A stretch of 64,000 nt of DNA from Gordius sp. MW1 (GCA_964036665.1 OZ038527.1:7033501-7097500), one strand, 5' to 3'; numbered from the stretch's first letter, positions 10,395 through 23,022 are shown. Notes: a model not told the origin generated them from the letters alone. A program made the numbers and translations.

Positions 10395-11230
10395 AGAAAG
10401 TACCCAGTCCGTTTTGGCACAAAATTGGTGCACTAACTGACGCCATTGTGATCTTTAATTAATTAAATCGCCATAACTTCGTCCGTAATAGGAATTTTGA
10501 CGCGAAACTTCTAGGATTGGTCGGGACGGATGTCTGTCAACTAAATCACGTGACAAATCAAACTTTTGACTCCACTAGGAAAATTTATATGAAAATTAAA
10601 TTTTAAGCTATTTTTACCTTTTTGACCACCCAGAATTCGTTAAAAATATATTTTTACCACCCAGGTCGCTTTCTAATCACGTGATCTAACTACCGTTTAC
10701 TCCACTAGGTATAAAATTAATTCTAAATTATTTTTTTTGGCAAAACAAGTTTTTAGGTATTTTGGCCGCCATTTTTTTCCGGGTGGGCAGTATTCATCCA
10801 AAATATATTTTTGGGCATCTCCTAGGTCGGCGCCATCTACCTATAAAAAAATTTTGAGTTGATATTCCGGAAGTCGGCCATCTTTTTAACAAATACATTT
10901 AGGATCGTTTTTCCGCCATTAAAATGTCGATTGCGGGTCGTATGGCCCAAAAAATTTCGACGAGACCTTAATTTGTTGCCCGAGATCCGGGCTATCGAAT
11001 GAGAAAGAGAAATTCAGCCATCTACGCAGTTCCGCCATTTTATACGCCATTTTGTTTTTTAAAAACGGTGGAATATTCTAGAACGTCCGCCTTTAAGACC
11101 GTTTTAGAAGGCCTGAACCTTAATCATTTTTAACGAATTTGGTTTTATAAACAGTTCTAACCTCGAGCTACCTAAATATAACAATTTTATGGATTATTAA
11201 TTAGTTATGGATGTTGAAATACATCATCTT
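10395..11230. repeat. Spacer C, unit II
   Basis: Copy of spacer C with both TCACGTGA boxes and small base differences. It is uninterrupted here, so it serves as an empty-site reference for the insertions in units III and V. Confidence 0.88.
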
Positions 11231-12481
11231 CACGCTAAAAAATTAGAAATTTAATTAAATTAAAAGTTGTGGGCCAAAACCAAATTTTTTTCTTTTAAAG
11301 TATTTATAAGGTTAAGGACTCACTTTAACGAGCTTTTGGGCCACTAAAGTTAACCGGAATTAATAGAGTAGCGAGTAAAACCGCTAAAAGTATATGTCAA
11401 AATTTAATTTAATTAATATTCCTTACATTTATTTCAGAATAAAGTTTTAAAAAGTTGTTATTTCGCATCCTTAGACCCACCTAAGTTCGAATTGAAGCAT
11501 ATTTCATATCATCCGCCATCTTGGATAGCTTGAAATTCTATTTCCGGTCGTCCGCCATCTTGGATTTTTTTTCCTAACCCATTTTAAACTTGTTTTAACC
11601 TTATAAATTGATGTAAAATTGTAAAATATAACAATTTTAAGTTTATTTTGTATGATTTTCACTATAGATTTAAAAATATTATCATTTTATTGATAGTTGA
11701 TAAATTGATTGTTACGTAAAAATACGTTTTTAATTACGCAATAAATCCACTCTTATATAATTTTACGAGTTTTTAATGGCACAATTTATTTAGTTTTTGC
11801 ACGTTTTATGCTTAGTCATTGTATTTTAAGAGAGAACTGTCTCAATTATTGCTGAGTCATGATTATATAACTATTTTAAAACCTTTTATCACGAATATTT
11901 ATGGTTATATTGCATATCTTATATAACTTTACGAGTTTTTAATGGCACAGTTTTTTTAATTTTTTAACAAGTTATTATTTAGCATCCTTAGACCCAGCTA
12001 AGTTCGTATTGGAGCATATTTCATATCATCCGCCATCTTGGATAGCTAGAAATTCTATTTCCGGTCGTCCGCCATCTTGGATTTTCAAACCCATTTTAAA
12101 CTTGTTTTAACCTTATAAATTGATGTAAGATAGTAAAATATAACAATTTTAAGTTCATTTTGTATGATTTTCACTATATATTTAAAAATATTATCATTTT
12201 ATTGATTGTTGAGTTACGTAAAAATACGTCTTAAATTACGCAATAAATCCACTCTTATATAATTTTACGAGTTTATAATGGCACAATTTATTTAGTTTTT
12301 GCACGTTTTATGCTTAGTCATTGTATTTTAAGGGAGAACTGTCTCAATTATTGCTGAGTCATGATTATATACCTATTTTAAAACCTTTTATTACGAATAT
12401 TTATGGTTATATTGCATTTGTTTTTGAGATTTAACCCGATATTAGTAATTTTTCTTTAATTTTTTGTGTATTTTAATTGAA
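11231..12481. repeat. Spacer A, unit III
   Basis: Near-identical to spacer A of unit II. It marks the start of the first higher-order repeat of about 28.85 kb. Confidence 0.9.
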
Positions 12482-14033
12482 TTAACACTAAATTAAATAT
12501 ATTAATTCAGAATAGATCAAACTTAAAAAGGTATTTTCCTAAATAATTTAAAAGTTCAAACTTAAAAAGGTATTTTCCTAAATAATTTAAAAGTTCAAAC
12601 TTAAAAAGGTATTTTCCTAAATAATTTAAAAGTCGTTTCACCATCGTCAATTAAGTCTCAATCCCTGAGGTAACTTTTCTTGCGACTCTAAGGAATTATT
12701 GGCTCTCATCGACATTTAAAACTTAAACTTTTTAATATTCAACTTTACTTTACCCAATCCTTCTCGACATATAATCCTTATAATTGCCTATTTTTCAAAG
12801 ATTAATAAAATAAATGTGTGCAGAAAAATTTATATATTTTAATAAAATCCACAAATTAACCCTCGTCAACTAAGTCTCAATCCCTAAGGTAACCATTCTT
12901 ACGCCTCCGACAATACTTTTAAGTTATAATCTTCTCGTCAACTTAAATTTACAATTTGAATGCTGAATATTCATCTCGTCAACTGTAATTTTATGTCATA
13001 ATGCACTCGCCAACTATGCTAAAATTAATAATTTTAATGCTAAATTTTCATCTCGTCAACTGAGCTTAAATTATTTATTTAGATAGTGCATTTTCATCTC
13101 GTCAACTTGACTTTTAAGTCAAAATTTTCATAAATTTATGCTGATTTTTCTTCTCGTCAACTGTACTATTATGATCTCGTCAACTAAGCAGTAATAATTT
13201 TATAATTTCTCGTCAACTAAGTCTTTGAGTCGAAAGACTCTCGTCAATTAAGCTTAAATTCACAATATGAATGCTAAATTTTCATCTCGTCAACTAGACT
13301 TTTATGTTAAAATAGTCTCGTCAACTAAGCAGTAATAATTTTATAATTTCTCGTCAACTAAGTCTTTAAGTCGAAAGACTCTCGTCAATTAAGCTTAAAT
13401 TCACAATATGAATGCTAAATTTTCATCTCGTCAACTAGACTTTTATGTTAAAATAGTCTCGTCAACTAAGCAGTAATAATTTTATAATTTCTCGTCAACT
13501 AAGTCTTTAAGCCGAAAGACTCTCGTCAATTAAGCTTAAATTCACAATATGAATGCTAAATTTTCATCTCGTCAACTAGACTTTTATGTTAAAATAGTCT
13601 CGTCAACTAAGCTTAAAGTAATAATTTTATAATTTCTCGTCAACTATGCCTTTTAAGTCGAAAAACTCTCGTCAATTAAGCTTAAATTCACAATATGAAT
13701 GCTAAATTTTCATCTCGTCAACTCGACTTTTATGTTAAAATAGTCTCGTCAACTAAGCTTAAAGTAATAATTTTATAATTTCTCGTCAACTATGCCTTTT
13801 AAGTCGAAAAACTCTCGTCAATTAAGCTTAAATTCACAATATGAATGCTAAATTTTCATCTCGTCAACTGGACTTTTATGTTAAAATAGTCTCGTCAACT
13901 AAGCTTAAAGTAATAATTTTATAATTTCTCGTCAACTATGCCTTTTAAGTCGAAAAACTCTCGTCAATTAAGCTTAAATTCACAATAGGAAATGCTAAAT
14001 TTTCATCTCGTCAACTGGACTTTTATGTTAAAA
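12482..14033. repeat. Array B with three 39-bp repeats (unit III, first block)
   Basis: Starts at TTAA 12482-12485 with three 39-bp repeats (12519-12635), then box-B monomers. It ends in the middle of a monomer at ATGTTAAAA, directly against the piggyBac end. The uninterrupted monomer reads ATGTTAAAATAG, so the match runs two bases past TTAA. Confidence 0.9.
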
Positions 14034-14251
14034 CCCTCCGTACGCTTTTTGGGTCAATATGACCCAAGCCTTTCTAAAAACATGCAAGAAAAAAAAAGTA
14101 ATGAACATAGAGCTTCAGATTTTTCAGTAGCTTAACAAATTTTATCATATTACAACTCTGCAAATTTTGGTTAGTTTTCACCCATTGGTTCTAAATATAT
14201 CATGGTTTTTTGAACGTCTTGGGTCATATTGACCCCTAAAGCGAACGGAGG
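14034..14251. promoter_or_regulatory. 5' subterminal inverted repeat of piggyBac-like element
   Basis: Arms 14034-14068 and 14218-14251 are inverted copies of each other (CCTCCGT-CGC, then TTGGGTCAATATGACCC). Each includes the 15-bp palindrome GGGTCAATATGACCC. A third, weaker copy lies at 16930-16957 in the 3' end. Repeated palindromic boxes at both ends are what a transposase-binding site would look like. The same structure is present in all six copies. Confidence 0.7.
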
Positions 14252-14460
14252 ATATTTTTTTTTTCAAAAAAAATTTTTTTTTTTGCTTAAATGATAAAAA
14301 CTAATACCCAAATGATATCGAAAAAATAAATTTTTCTCTAGCTCATATATTTTGTAAATTATGACGATTTTAAATTTGACTTTTTGTTTCCTCGTGGAAT
14401 TTATCCATGCCAATATTTAGCAGCTGATTTGTTCCCGCGTATTTCTTTTTTTCTTTTCAC

Positions 14461-16293
14461 ATGGAATCTTTTAAAATTTCGGATATTTTTGAAGATTCTG
14501 ATTGGGGAAGTAACATTTTTTTTTGGTTTTTAAGATTTTTAGGTAGCTCAGAAAGTGATACTGATGACTGTTTATCTATTAGTAGTTGTGAATCTGAATC
14601 GGAGTTAGATGAAGGAGAGCCAAGTTTAGGCGGGGGAAAATATTATTATGGTATTTAGACATGATATATAAATTAAAACAAATAAAAAATTGTCAAAACT
14701 TTATTTTATAGTTAAGTTATGACTATCAATATTTTTTTTATTCTCAGGGAAGGATAAGACAAAATGGGACTCTAATTTCCCCATGAAAACCATCAGAACG
14801 CGGAAATGTAATATAGTGCTACACCTTCCAGGGGTGAAACCAATAGCTAGGGGTGCAACTTCCTATGTAGATTGTTTTAAATTGTTTGTTTCAACGAATA
14901 TACTTGAGGAAATTATAAAATTTACCAACGAAAAATTCCAGCAAACTAATGAAGGTCCATTAGTTTCTTCTAAAGAATTGGATGCATTTTTAGGACTTTT
15001 ATTTTTGTTAGGTAATAATTGATTTAATAAAATTTTTCTACTTATTTAATTTACATAAATTTTTTATATAGGTGTATATAAGGCCAACCATCAAAACCTC
15101 AAAGAGTTTTGGAGTTTGAAAGGCCTAGGACCCAGCATATTTAGAGCCACCATGCCTCAAAAAAGATTTGAGTCATTATTAAAGATGATAAGATTTGATG
15201 ATAGTAAACAAGAGCTGCTAGAAAAATCACGGATAAAGCAACCCATATCCGATTTGTTTTTGAAGCTTTTGTTAAAAATTGCATCCAAAATTATACCCCC
15301 TCCGAATACCTCACAATTGACGAAATGCTGCCAGGTTTTAGAGGGAGGTGCTGCTTTAGGCAATACCTCCCTAATAAACCAAATAAATATGGCATAAAAT
15401 TCTTTGCCATGTGTTGCGCCAAAACTTTTTATACCCTGAATATGGAGATTTACACGGGCTGCCAACCCGAGGGGCCCTTCAAAATAAGCTTTAAAGCCTC
15501 CGATATAGTCGAAAGGCTCGTGACGCCCATTTCAAAAAGTGGCCGCAATATTACTGTTGACAACTGGTACACTAGTTGTCAACTAGTTGACACCTTGTAT
15601 TATAATCATAATTTAACATTAGTGGGGACTTTAAAAAAAAATAAGAGAGAAATACCCTCCGAATTTCTAATTATTAAATCAAGACCGGCACCTTCTACAA
15701 TATTTGGATTTAAACACAATAAAACTCTTTTATCCTACGTCCCAAAAAAAAACAAAAATGTCCTGTTGCTATCTTCTTTCCATTTTAATTATAATAATGA
15801 TTTATCAAATCACCTAAAACCGGAAATCGTCACCTTCTACAATGCAACTAAAGGAGGCGTTGATACAGTTGATCAGATGGCTTCAAGCTATTCTGTGTCT
15901 AGAATTTCTAGACGATGGCCTTTGACGGTATTTTTTCATATACTCAATGTGGCTGGAATAAATTCCCAAATAATTTATCTGGCAAATAGTGGTGTAAAAC
16001 TAACGAGGAGCAAGTTTTTAAAAGAATTGGCATTAGAATTAATAAAGCCCTTTTTGATTGATCGATTGTCTCTACCTTCTTTGAGGTACAAAACCAAACT
16101 ATTGATTCATCAACTCTTGGGTACAAAGGACGTTCACTCATCGCCCCCCCAAAAAGCTAGAGGTCGTTGCAAATTATGTCAAAATCACAACAAACATAGC
16201 ACTTATTGCGCTATTTGTAAAAAATATATTTGTAGAACTCATATGTATCTGACATGTTTGCATTGTAAGGACGCTGATAATATTATTGAATAA
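14461..16293 (+). pseudogene. piggyBac-family transposase, frameshifted (copy 1)
   Basis: Cut-and-paste DDD transposase of about 558 residues (piggyBac from Trichoplusia is 594). Exon 1 (14461-14650) gives an acidic Ser/Asp/Glu-rich N-terminus. Intron 1 is 14651-14747 (GT...CAG). Exon 2 (14748-15011) restores GKDKTKW and carries PGVKPIARG and DCFKLF. Intron 2 is 15012-15071. Exon 3 (15072-16293) carries RATMPQKRFESLLKMIRFDD, the catalytic Asp in YLTIDEML (15319), Asp in TVDNWYTS (15559) and Asp in KGGVDTVDQM (15862), then a Cys/His-rich C-terminal finger. D-to-D spacing is 80 and 101 residues, as in the family. Both introns are phase 1. A run of five T (15257-15261) puts the upstream and catalytic parts out of frame, so the gene is broken. 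Arg replaces Lys near 16234. AATAAA overlaps the stop codon. Confidence 0.9.
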
Positions 16294-16301
16294 ACAATAA
16301 A
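16289..16301 (+). terminator. Polyadenylation signals of transposase
   Basis: AATAAA at 16289-16294 overlaps the TAA stop, and a second AATAAA follows at 16296-16301. Both are conserved in the other copies. Confidence 0.55.
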
Positions 16302-16988
16302 TTGTAAAATTAATTGTGTGCAACTTCCAAATAATATAAAAGTTTAATTTTTAAAAATTGCTTTTAGGGCTTTATTGAAAAATTAAGTGTTACACTGTTA
16401 AAAATTCTTCAAAAAAATTGCGCCCCATTAAAACTTTATAAAACAAAAACTAAGAGGGCTAGAAACTATATTAATGGTTTAAATTAAAGAGGAAAATTAT
16501 ATTAATCAATGAAAAAAAAATTATATCTTAAATTAAATTATTTTCAAAAATATATAAATTTAAACTTAGCCAATATTTTGATGAAAAAATATGTAAATTT
16601 AATGTTGATGGTATTTAAACCGAAATATCTATATTTCGCATTATTTATTTTAAATAATTTTTTTTTGTTTTTTTTTGCTTCAAGTCTATATTTTAAAAAT
16701 ATGTAAAAAATATCTAAAAATATTGGATAGATTTTTGTTAAAGTAAAATTTAGTATACACAGTGAAAAATAATTTAAAATTTTACCGGGTCGGTTATAAT
16801 TAGCGATAAAATAAAAAGTTATGAACAAAAATATAAATTTAAGAGCTCAAATTATTGGCAAAAGATCATTTAATATATGTCTAAAATTTAACTCCTAGTA
16901 CTTTAGAAATTGTAGCGATTTAAAGTTATGGGTCATATAGACTCAAAAATCCGAACGAATGATGTAAAAATGAAAGGTGAATGAAGGG

Positions 16989-18501
16989 TTAACACTAAAT
17001 TAAATATATTAATTCAGAATAGATCAAACTTAAAAAGGTATTTTCCTAAATAATTTAAAAGTTCAAACTTAAAAAGGTATTTTCCTAAATAATTTAAAAG
17101 TCGTTTCACCATCGTCAATTAAGTCTCAATCCCTGAGGTAACTTTTCTTGCGACTCTAAGGAATTATTGGCTCTCATCGACATTTAAAACTTAAACTTTT
17201 TAATATTCAACTTTACTTTACCCAATCCTTCTCGACATATAATCCTTATAATTGCCTATTTTTCAAAGATTAATAAAATAAATGTGTGCAGAAAAATTTA
17301 TATATTTTAATAAAATCCACAAATTAACCCTCGTCAACTAAGTCTCAATCCCTAAGGTAACCATTCTTACGCCTCCGACAATACTTTTAAGTTATAATCT
17401 TCTCGTCAACTTAAATTTACAATTTGAATGCTGAATATTCATCTCGTCAACTGTAATTTTATGTCATAATGCACTCGCCAACTATGCTAAAATTAATAAT
17501 TTTAATGCTAAATTTTCATCTCGTCAACTGAGCTTAAATTATTTATTTAGATAGTGCATTTTCATCTCGTCAACTTGACTTTTAAGTCAAAATTTTCATA
17601 AATTTATGCTGATTTTTCTTCTCGTCAACTGTACTATTATGATCTCGTCAACTAAGCAGTAATAATTTTATAATTTCTCGTCAACTAAGTCTTTGAGTCG
17701 AAAGACTCTCGTCAATTAAGCTTAAATTCACAATATGAATGCTAAATTTTCATCTCGTCAACTAGACTTTTATGTTAAAATAGTCTCGTCAACTAAGCAG
17801 TAATAATTTTATAATTTCTCGTCAACTAAGTCTTTAAGTCGAAAGACTCTCGTCAATTAAGCTTAAATTCACAATATGAATGCTAAATTTTCATCTCGTC
17901 AACTAGACTTTTATGTTAAAATAGTCTCGTCAACTAAGCAGTAATAATTTTATAATTTCTCGTCAACTAAGTCTTTAAGCCGAAAGACTCTCGTCAATTA
18001 AGCTTAAATTCACAATATGAATGCTAAATTTTCATCTCGTCAACTAGACTTTTATGTTAAAATAGTCTCGTCAACTAAGCTTAAAGTAATAATTTTATAA
18101 TTTCTCGTCAACTATGCCTTTTAAGTCGAAAAACTCTCGTCAATTAAGCTTAAATTCACAATATGAATGCTAAATTTTCATCTCGTCAACTCGACTTTTA
18201 TGTTAAAATAGTCTCGTCAACTAAGCTTAAAGTAATAATTTTATAATTTCTCGTCAACTATGCCTTTTAAGTCGAAAAACTCTCGTCAATTAAGCTTAAA
18301 TTCACAATATGAATGCTAAATTTTCATCTCGTCAACTGGACTTTTATGTTAAAATAGTCTCGTCAACTAAGCTTAAAGTAATAATTTTATAATTTCTCGT
18401 CAACTATGCCTTTTAAGTCGAAAAACTCTCGTCAATTAAGCTTAAATTCACAATAGGAAATGCTAAATTTTCATCTCGTCAACTGGACTTTTATGTTAAA
18501 A
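16989..18501. repeat. Array B between two piggyBac copies (unit III, second block)
   Basis: Starts at TTAACACTAAATT, exactly where array B starts after spacer A elsewhere, but without spacer A. It has two 39-bp repeats instead of three, which accounts for the 39-bp length difference from the first block. It ends at the same monomer position as the first block. Confidence 0.9.
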
Positions 18502-21457
18502 CCCTCCGTACGCTTTTTGGGTCAATATGACCCAAGCCTTTCTAAAAACATGCAAGAAAAAAAAAGTAATGAACATAGAGCTTCAGATTTTTCAGTAGCT
18601 TAACAAATTTTATCATATTACAACTCTGCAAATTTTGGTTAGTTTTCACCCATTGGTTCTAAATATATCATGGTTTTTTGAACGTCTTGGGTCATATTGA
18701 CCCCTAAAGCGAACGGAGGATATTTTTTTTTTCAAAAAAAAATTTTTTTTTTGCTTAAATGATAAAAACTAATACCCAAATGATATCGAAAAAATAAATT
18801 TTTCTCTAGCTCATATATTTTGTAAATTATGACGATTTTAAATTTGACTTTTTGTTTCCTCGTGGAATTTATCCATGCCAATATTTAGCAGCTGATTTGT
18901 TCCCGCGTATTTCTTTTTTTCTTTTCACATGGAATCTTTTAAAATTTCGGATATTTTTGAAGATTCTGATTGGGGAAGTAACATTTTTTTTTGGTTTTTA
19001 AGATTTTTAGGTAGCTCAGAAAGTGATACTGATGACTGTTTATCTATTAGTAGTTGTGAATCTGAATCGGAGTTAGATGAAGGAGAGCCAAGTTTAGGCG
19101 GGGGAAAATATTATTATGGTATTTAGACATGATATATAAATTAAAACAAATAAAAAATTGTCAAAACTTTATTTTATAGTTAAGTTATGACTATCAATAT
19201 TTTTTTTATTCTCAGGGAAGGATAAGACAAAATGGGACTCTAATTTCCCCATGAAAACCATCAGAACGCGGAAATGTAATATAGTGCTACACCTTCCAGG
19301 GGTGAAACCAATAGCTAGGGGTGCAACTTCCTATGTAGATTGTTTTAAATTGTTTGTTTCAACGAATATACTTGAGGAAATTATAAAATTTACCAACGAA
19401 AAATTCCAGCAAACTAATGAAGGTCCATTAGTTTCTTCTAAAGAATTGGATGCATTTTTAGGACTTTTATTTTTGTTAGGTAATAATTGATTTAATAAAA
19501 TTTTTCTACTTATTTAATTTACATAAATTTTTTATATAGGTGTATATAAGGCCAACCATCAAAACCTCAAAGATTTTTGGAGTTTGAAAGGCCTAGGACC
19601 CAGCATATTTAGAGCCACCATGCCTCAAAAAAGATTTGAGTCATTATTAAAGATGATAAGATTTGATGATAGTAAACAAGAGCTGCTAGAAAAATCACGG
19701 ATAAAGCAACCCATATCCGATTTGTTTTTGAAGCTTTTGTTAAAAATTGCATCCAAAATTATACCCCCTCCGAATACCTCACAATTGACGAAATGCTGCC
19801 AAGGTTTTAGAGGGAGGTGCTGCTTTAGGCAATACCTCCCTAATAAACCAAATAAATATGGCATAAAATTCTTTGCCATGTGTTGCGCCAAAACTTTTTA
19901 TACCCTGAATATGGAGATTTACACGGGCTGCCAACCCGAGGGGCCCTTCAAAATAAGCTTTAAAGCCTCCGATATAGTCGAAAGGCTCGTGACGCCCATT
20001 TCAAAAAGTGGCCGCAATATTACTGTTGACAACTGGTACACTAGTTGTCAACTAGTTGACACCTTGTATTATAATCATAATTTAACATTAGTGGGGACTT
20101 TAAAAAAAAATAAGAGAGAAATACCCTCCGAATTTCTAATTATTAAATCAAGACCGGCACCTTCTACAATATTTGGATTTAAACACAATAAAACTCTTTT
20201 ATCCTACGTCCCAAAAAAAAACAAAAATGTCCTGTTGCTATCTTCTTTCCATTTTAATTATAATAATGATTTATCAAATCACCTAAAACCGGAAATCGTC
20301 ACCTTCTACAATGCAACTAAAGGAGGCGTTGATACAGTTGATCAGATGGCTTCAAGCTATTCTGTGTCTAGAATTTCTAGACGATGGCCTTTGACGGTAT
20401 TTTTTCATATACTCAATGTGGCTGGAATAAATTCCCAAATAATTTATCTGGCAAATAGTGGTGTAAAACTAACGAGGAGCAAGTTTTTAAAAGAATTGGC
20501 ATTAGAATTAATAAAGCCCTTTTTGATTGATCGATTGTCTCTACCTTCTTTGAGGTACAAAACCAAACTATTGATTCATCAACTCTTGGGTACAAAGGAC
20601 GTTCACTCATCGCCCCCCCAAAAAGCTAGAGGTCGTTGCAAATTATGTCAAAATCACAACAAACATAGCACTTATTGCGCTATTTGTAAAAAATATATTT
20701 GTAAAACTCATATGTATCTGACATGTTTGCATTGTAAGGACGCTGATAATATTATTGAATAAACAATAAATTGTAAAATTAATTGTGTGCAACTTCCAAA
20801 TAATATAAAAGTTTAATTTTTAAAAATTGCTTTTAGGGCTTTATTGAAAAATTAAGTGTTACACTGTTAAAAATTCTTCAAAAAAATTGCGCCCCATTAA
20901 AACTTTATAAAACAAAAACTAAGAGGGCTAGAAACTATATTAATGGTTTAAATTAAAGAGGAAAATTATATTAATCAATGAAAAAAAAATTATATCTTAA
21001 ATTAAATTATTTTCAAAAATATATAAATTTAAACTTAGCCAATATTTTGATGAAAAAATATGTAAATTTAATGTTGATGGTATTTAAACCGAAATATCTA
21101 TATTTCGCATTATTTATTTTAAATAATTTTTTTTTGTTTTTTTTTGCTTCAAGTCTATATTTTAAAAATATGTAAAAAATATCTAAAAATATTGGATAGA
21201 TTTTTGTTAAAGTAAAATTTAGTATACACAGTGAAAAATAATTTAAAATTTTACCGGGTCGGTTATAATTAGCGATAAAATAAAAAGTTATGAACAAAAA
21301 TATAAATTTAAGAGCTCAAATTATTGGCAAAAGATCATTTAATATATGTCTAAAATTTAACTCCTAGTACTTTAGAAATTGTAGCGATTTAAAGTTATGG
21401 GTCATATAGACTCAAAAATCCGAACGAATGATGTAAAAATGAAAGGTGAATGAAGGG
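18502..21457 (+). mobile_element. piggyBac-like element, copy 2
   Basis: Displaced exactly 4468 bp from copy 1 at the start codon, with the same hybrid flanks. It is one base longer because of an extra A at about 19801. Copy 1, the spacer block and copy 2 form a direct tandem duplication. Confidence 0.9.
18929..20762 (+). pseudogene. piggyBac-family transposase, secondarily reopened frame (copy 2)
   Basis: Exons 18929-19118, 19216-19479 and 19540-20762. This is the only copy in which exon 3 is open from start to stop (392 aa from the internal Met at 19584). The reason is one extra A (CTGCCAAGG against CTGCCAGG elsewhere), which cancels the shared T-run frameshift downstream. Between the two lesions about 25 codons are read in the wrong frame. 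There the conserved YLTIDEML, with the first catalytic Asp, becomes unrelated residues (NTSQLTKCCQ). The second and third Asp and the C-terminal finger are in frame. An intact-looking but catalytically dead protein is the expected product. Loss of catalysis does not exclude DNA binding. Confidence 0.88.
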
Positions 21458-23022
21458 TTAACACTAAATTAAATATATTAATTCAGAATAGATCAAACTT
21501 AAAAAGGTATTTTCCTAAATAATTTAAAAGTTCAAACTTAAAAAGGTATTTTCCTAAATAATTTAAAAGTCGTTTCACCATCGTCAATTAAGTCTCAATC
21601 CCTGAGGTAACTTTTCTTGCGACTCTAAGGAATTATTGGCTCTCATCGACATTTAAAACTTAAACTTTTTAATATTCAACTTTACTTTACCCAATCCAAT
21701 CCTTATAATTGCCTATTTTTCAAAGATTAATAAAATAAATGTGTGCAGAAAAATTTATATATTTTAATAAAATCCACAAATTAACCCTCGTCAACTAAGT
21801 CTCAATCCCTAAGGTAACCATTCTTACGCCTCCGACAATACTTTTAAGTTATAATCTTCTCGTCAACTTAAATTTACAATTTGAATGCTGAATTTTCATC
21901 TCGTCAACTGTAATTTTATGTCATAATGCACTCGCCAACTATGCTAAAATTAATAATTTTAATGCTAAATTTTCATCTCGTCAACTGAGCTTAAATTATT
22001 TATTTAGATAGTGCATTTTCATCTCGTCAACTTGACTTTTAAGTCAAAATTTTCATAAATTTATGCTGATTTTTCTTCTCGTCAACTGTACTATTATTAT
22101 CTCGTCAACTAAGCAGTAATAATTTTATAATTTCTCGTCAACTAAGTCTTTGAGTCGAAAGACTCTCGTCAATTAAGCTTAAATTCACAATATGAATGCT
22201 AAATTTTCATCTCGTCAACTGGACTTTTATGTTAAAATAGTCTCGTCAACTAAGCTTAAAGTAATAATTTTATAATTTCCGTCAACTATGCCTTTCAAGT
22301 CGAAAAACTCTCGTCAATTAAGCTTAAATTCACAATATGAATGCTAAATTTTCATCTCGTCAACTGGACTTTTATGTTAAATAGTCTCGTCAACTAAGCT
22401 TAAAGTAATAATTTTATAATTTCTCGTCAACTATGCCTTTTAAGTCGAAAAACTCTCGTCAATTAAGCTTAAATTCACAATAGGAATGCTAAATTTTTCT
22501 CGTCAACTGGACTTTTATGTTAAAATAGTCTCGTCAACTAAGCTAAGTAATAAGTTTCTACTTTCTCGTCAACTATGCAAAACTCTCGTCAATTAAGCTT
22601 AAATTCACAATAGGAATGCTAAATTTTCATCTCGTCAACTGGACTTTTATGTTAAAATAGTCTCGTCAACTAAGCTTAAGTAATAAGTTTCTACTTTCTC
22701 GTCAACTATGCAAAACTCTCGTCAATTAAGCTTAAAGTCACAATAGGAATGCTAAATTTTCATCTCGTCAACTGGACTTTTATGTTAAAATAGTCTCGTC
22801 AACTAAGCTTAAAGTAATAAGTTTCTACTTTCTCGTCAACTATGCAAAACTCTCGTCAATTAAGCTTAAATTCACAATATGAATGCCAAATTTTCATCTC
22901 GTCAACTGGACTTTTATGTTAAAATAGTCTCGTCAACTAAGCTTAAAGTAATTTCTCGTCAACTATGCTTTTAAGTCGAAAAACTCTCGTCAATTAAGCT
23001 TGAATTTATAATTTTATAAGTC
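21458..23022. repeat. Array B after piggyBac copy 2 (unit III)
   Basis: Two 39-bp repeats, then monomers. Several monomers are shortened to about 118 bp with GTTTCTACTTTCTCGTC in place of the usual middle. A 12-bp deletion near 21697 between two AATCC repeats is absent from the matching block of unit V. Confidence 0.88.

Larger units (their letters stand above)
14034..16988 (+). mobile_element. piggyBac-like element, copy 1
   Basis: A 2.955-kb element starting CCCTCCGTACGC and ending GAAGGG. On the right it abuts TTAA (16989-16992). On the left TTAA (14028-14031) is followed by two extra A before CCC. The subterminal GGGTCAATATGACCC palindrome recurs inverted inside the 5' end and, degenerate, near the 3' end (16930). 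It encodes one three-exon transposase. The two flanks come from different places in the spacer (array monomer on the left, array start on the right). This copy therefore does not sit as a simple insertion. Confidence 0.9.

Noticed and set aside
15251-15268. Programmed -1 ribosomal frameshift at TTG TTT TTG
   Set aside because: A -1 slip would restore the frame, but the site is a poor slippery sequence, no such mechanism is known to me for piggyBac, and identity among copies reflects shared ancestry.
15555-15595. Inverted repeat GTTGACAACT-ACTAGTTGTCAAC inside the transposase
   Set aside because: It lies in the codons around the conserved DNWYTS motif; its likeness to the spacer box GTCAACT is short and probably chance.
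16509-16828. 65-aa plus and 94-aa minus frames downstream of the transposase, in every copy
   Set aside because: Very AT-rich 3' untranslated DNA of the element; Lys/Asn/Phe/Ile composition only and overlapping on both strands.
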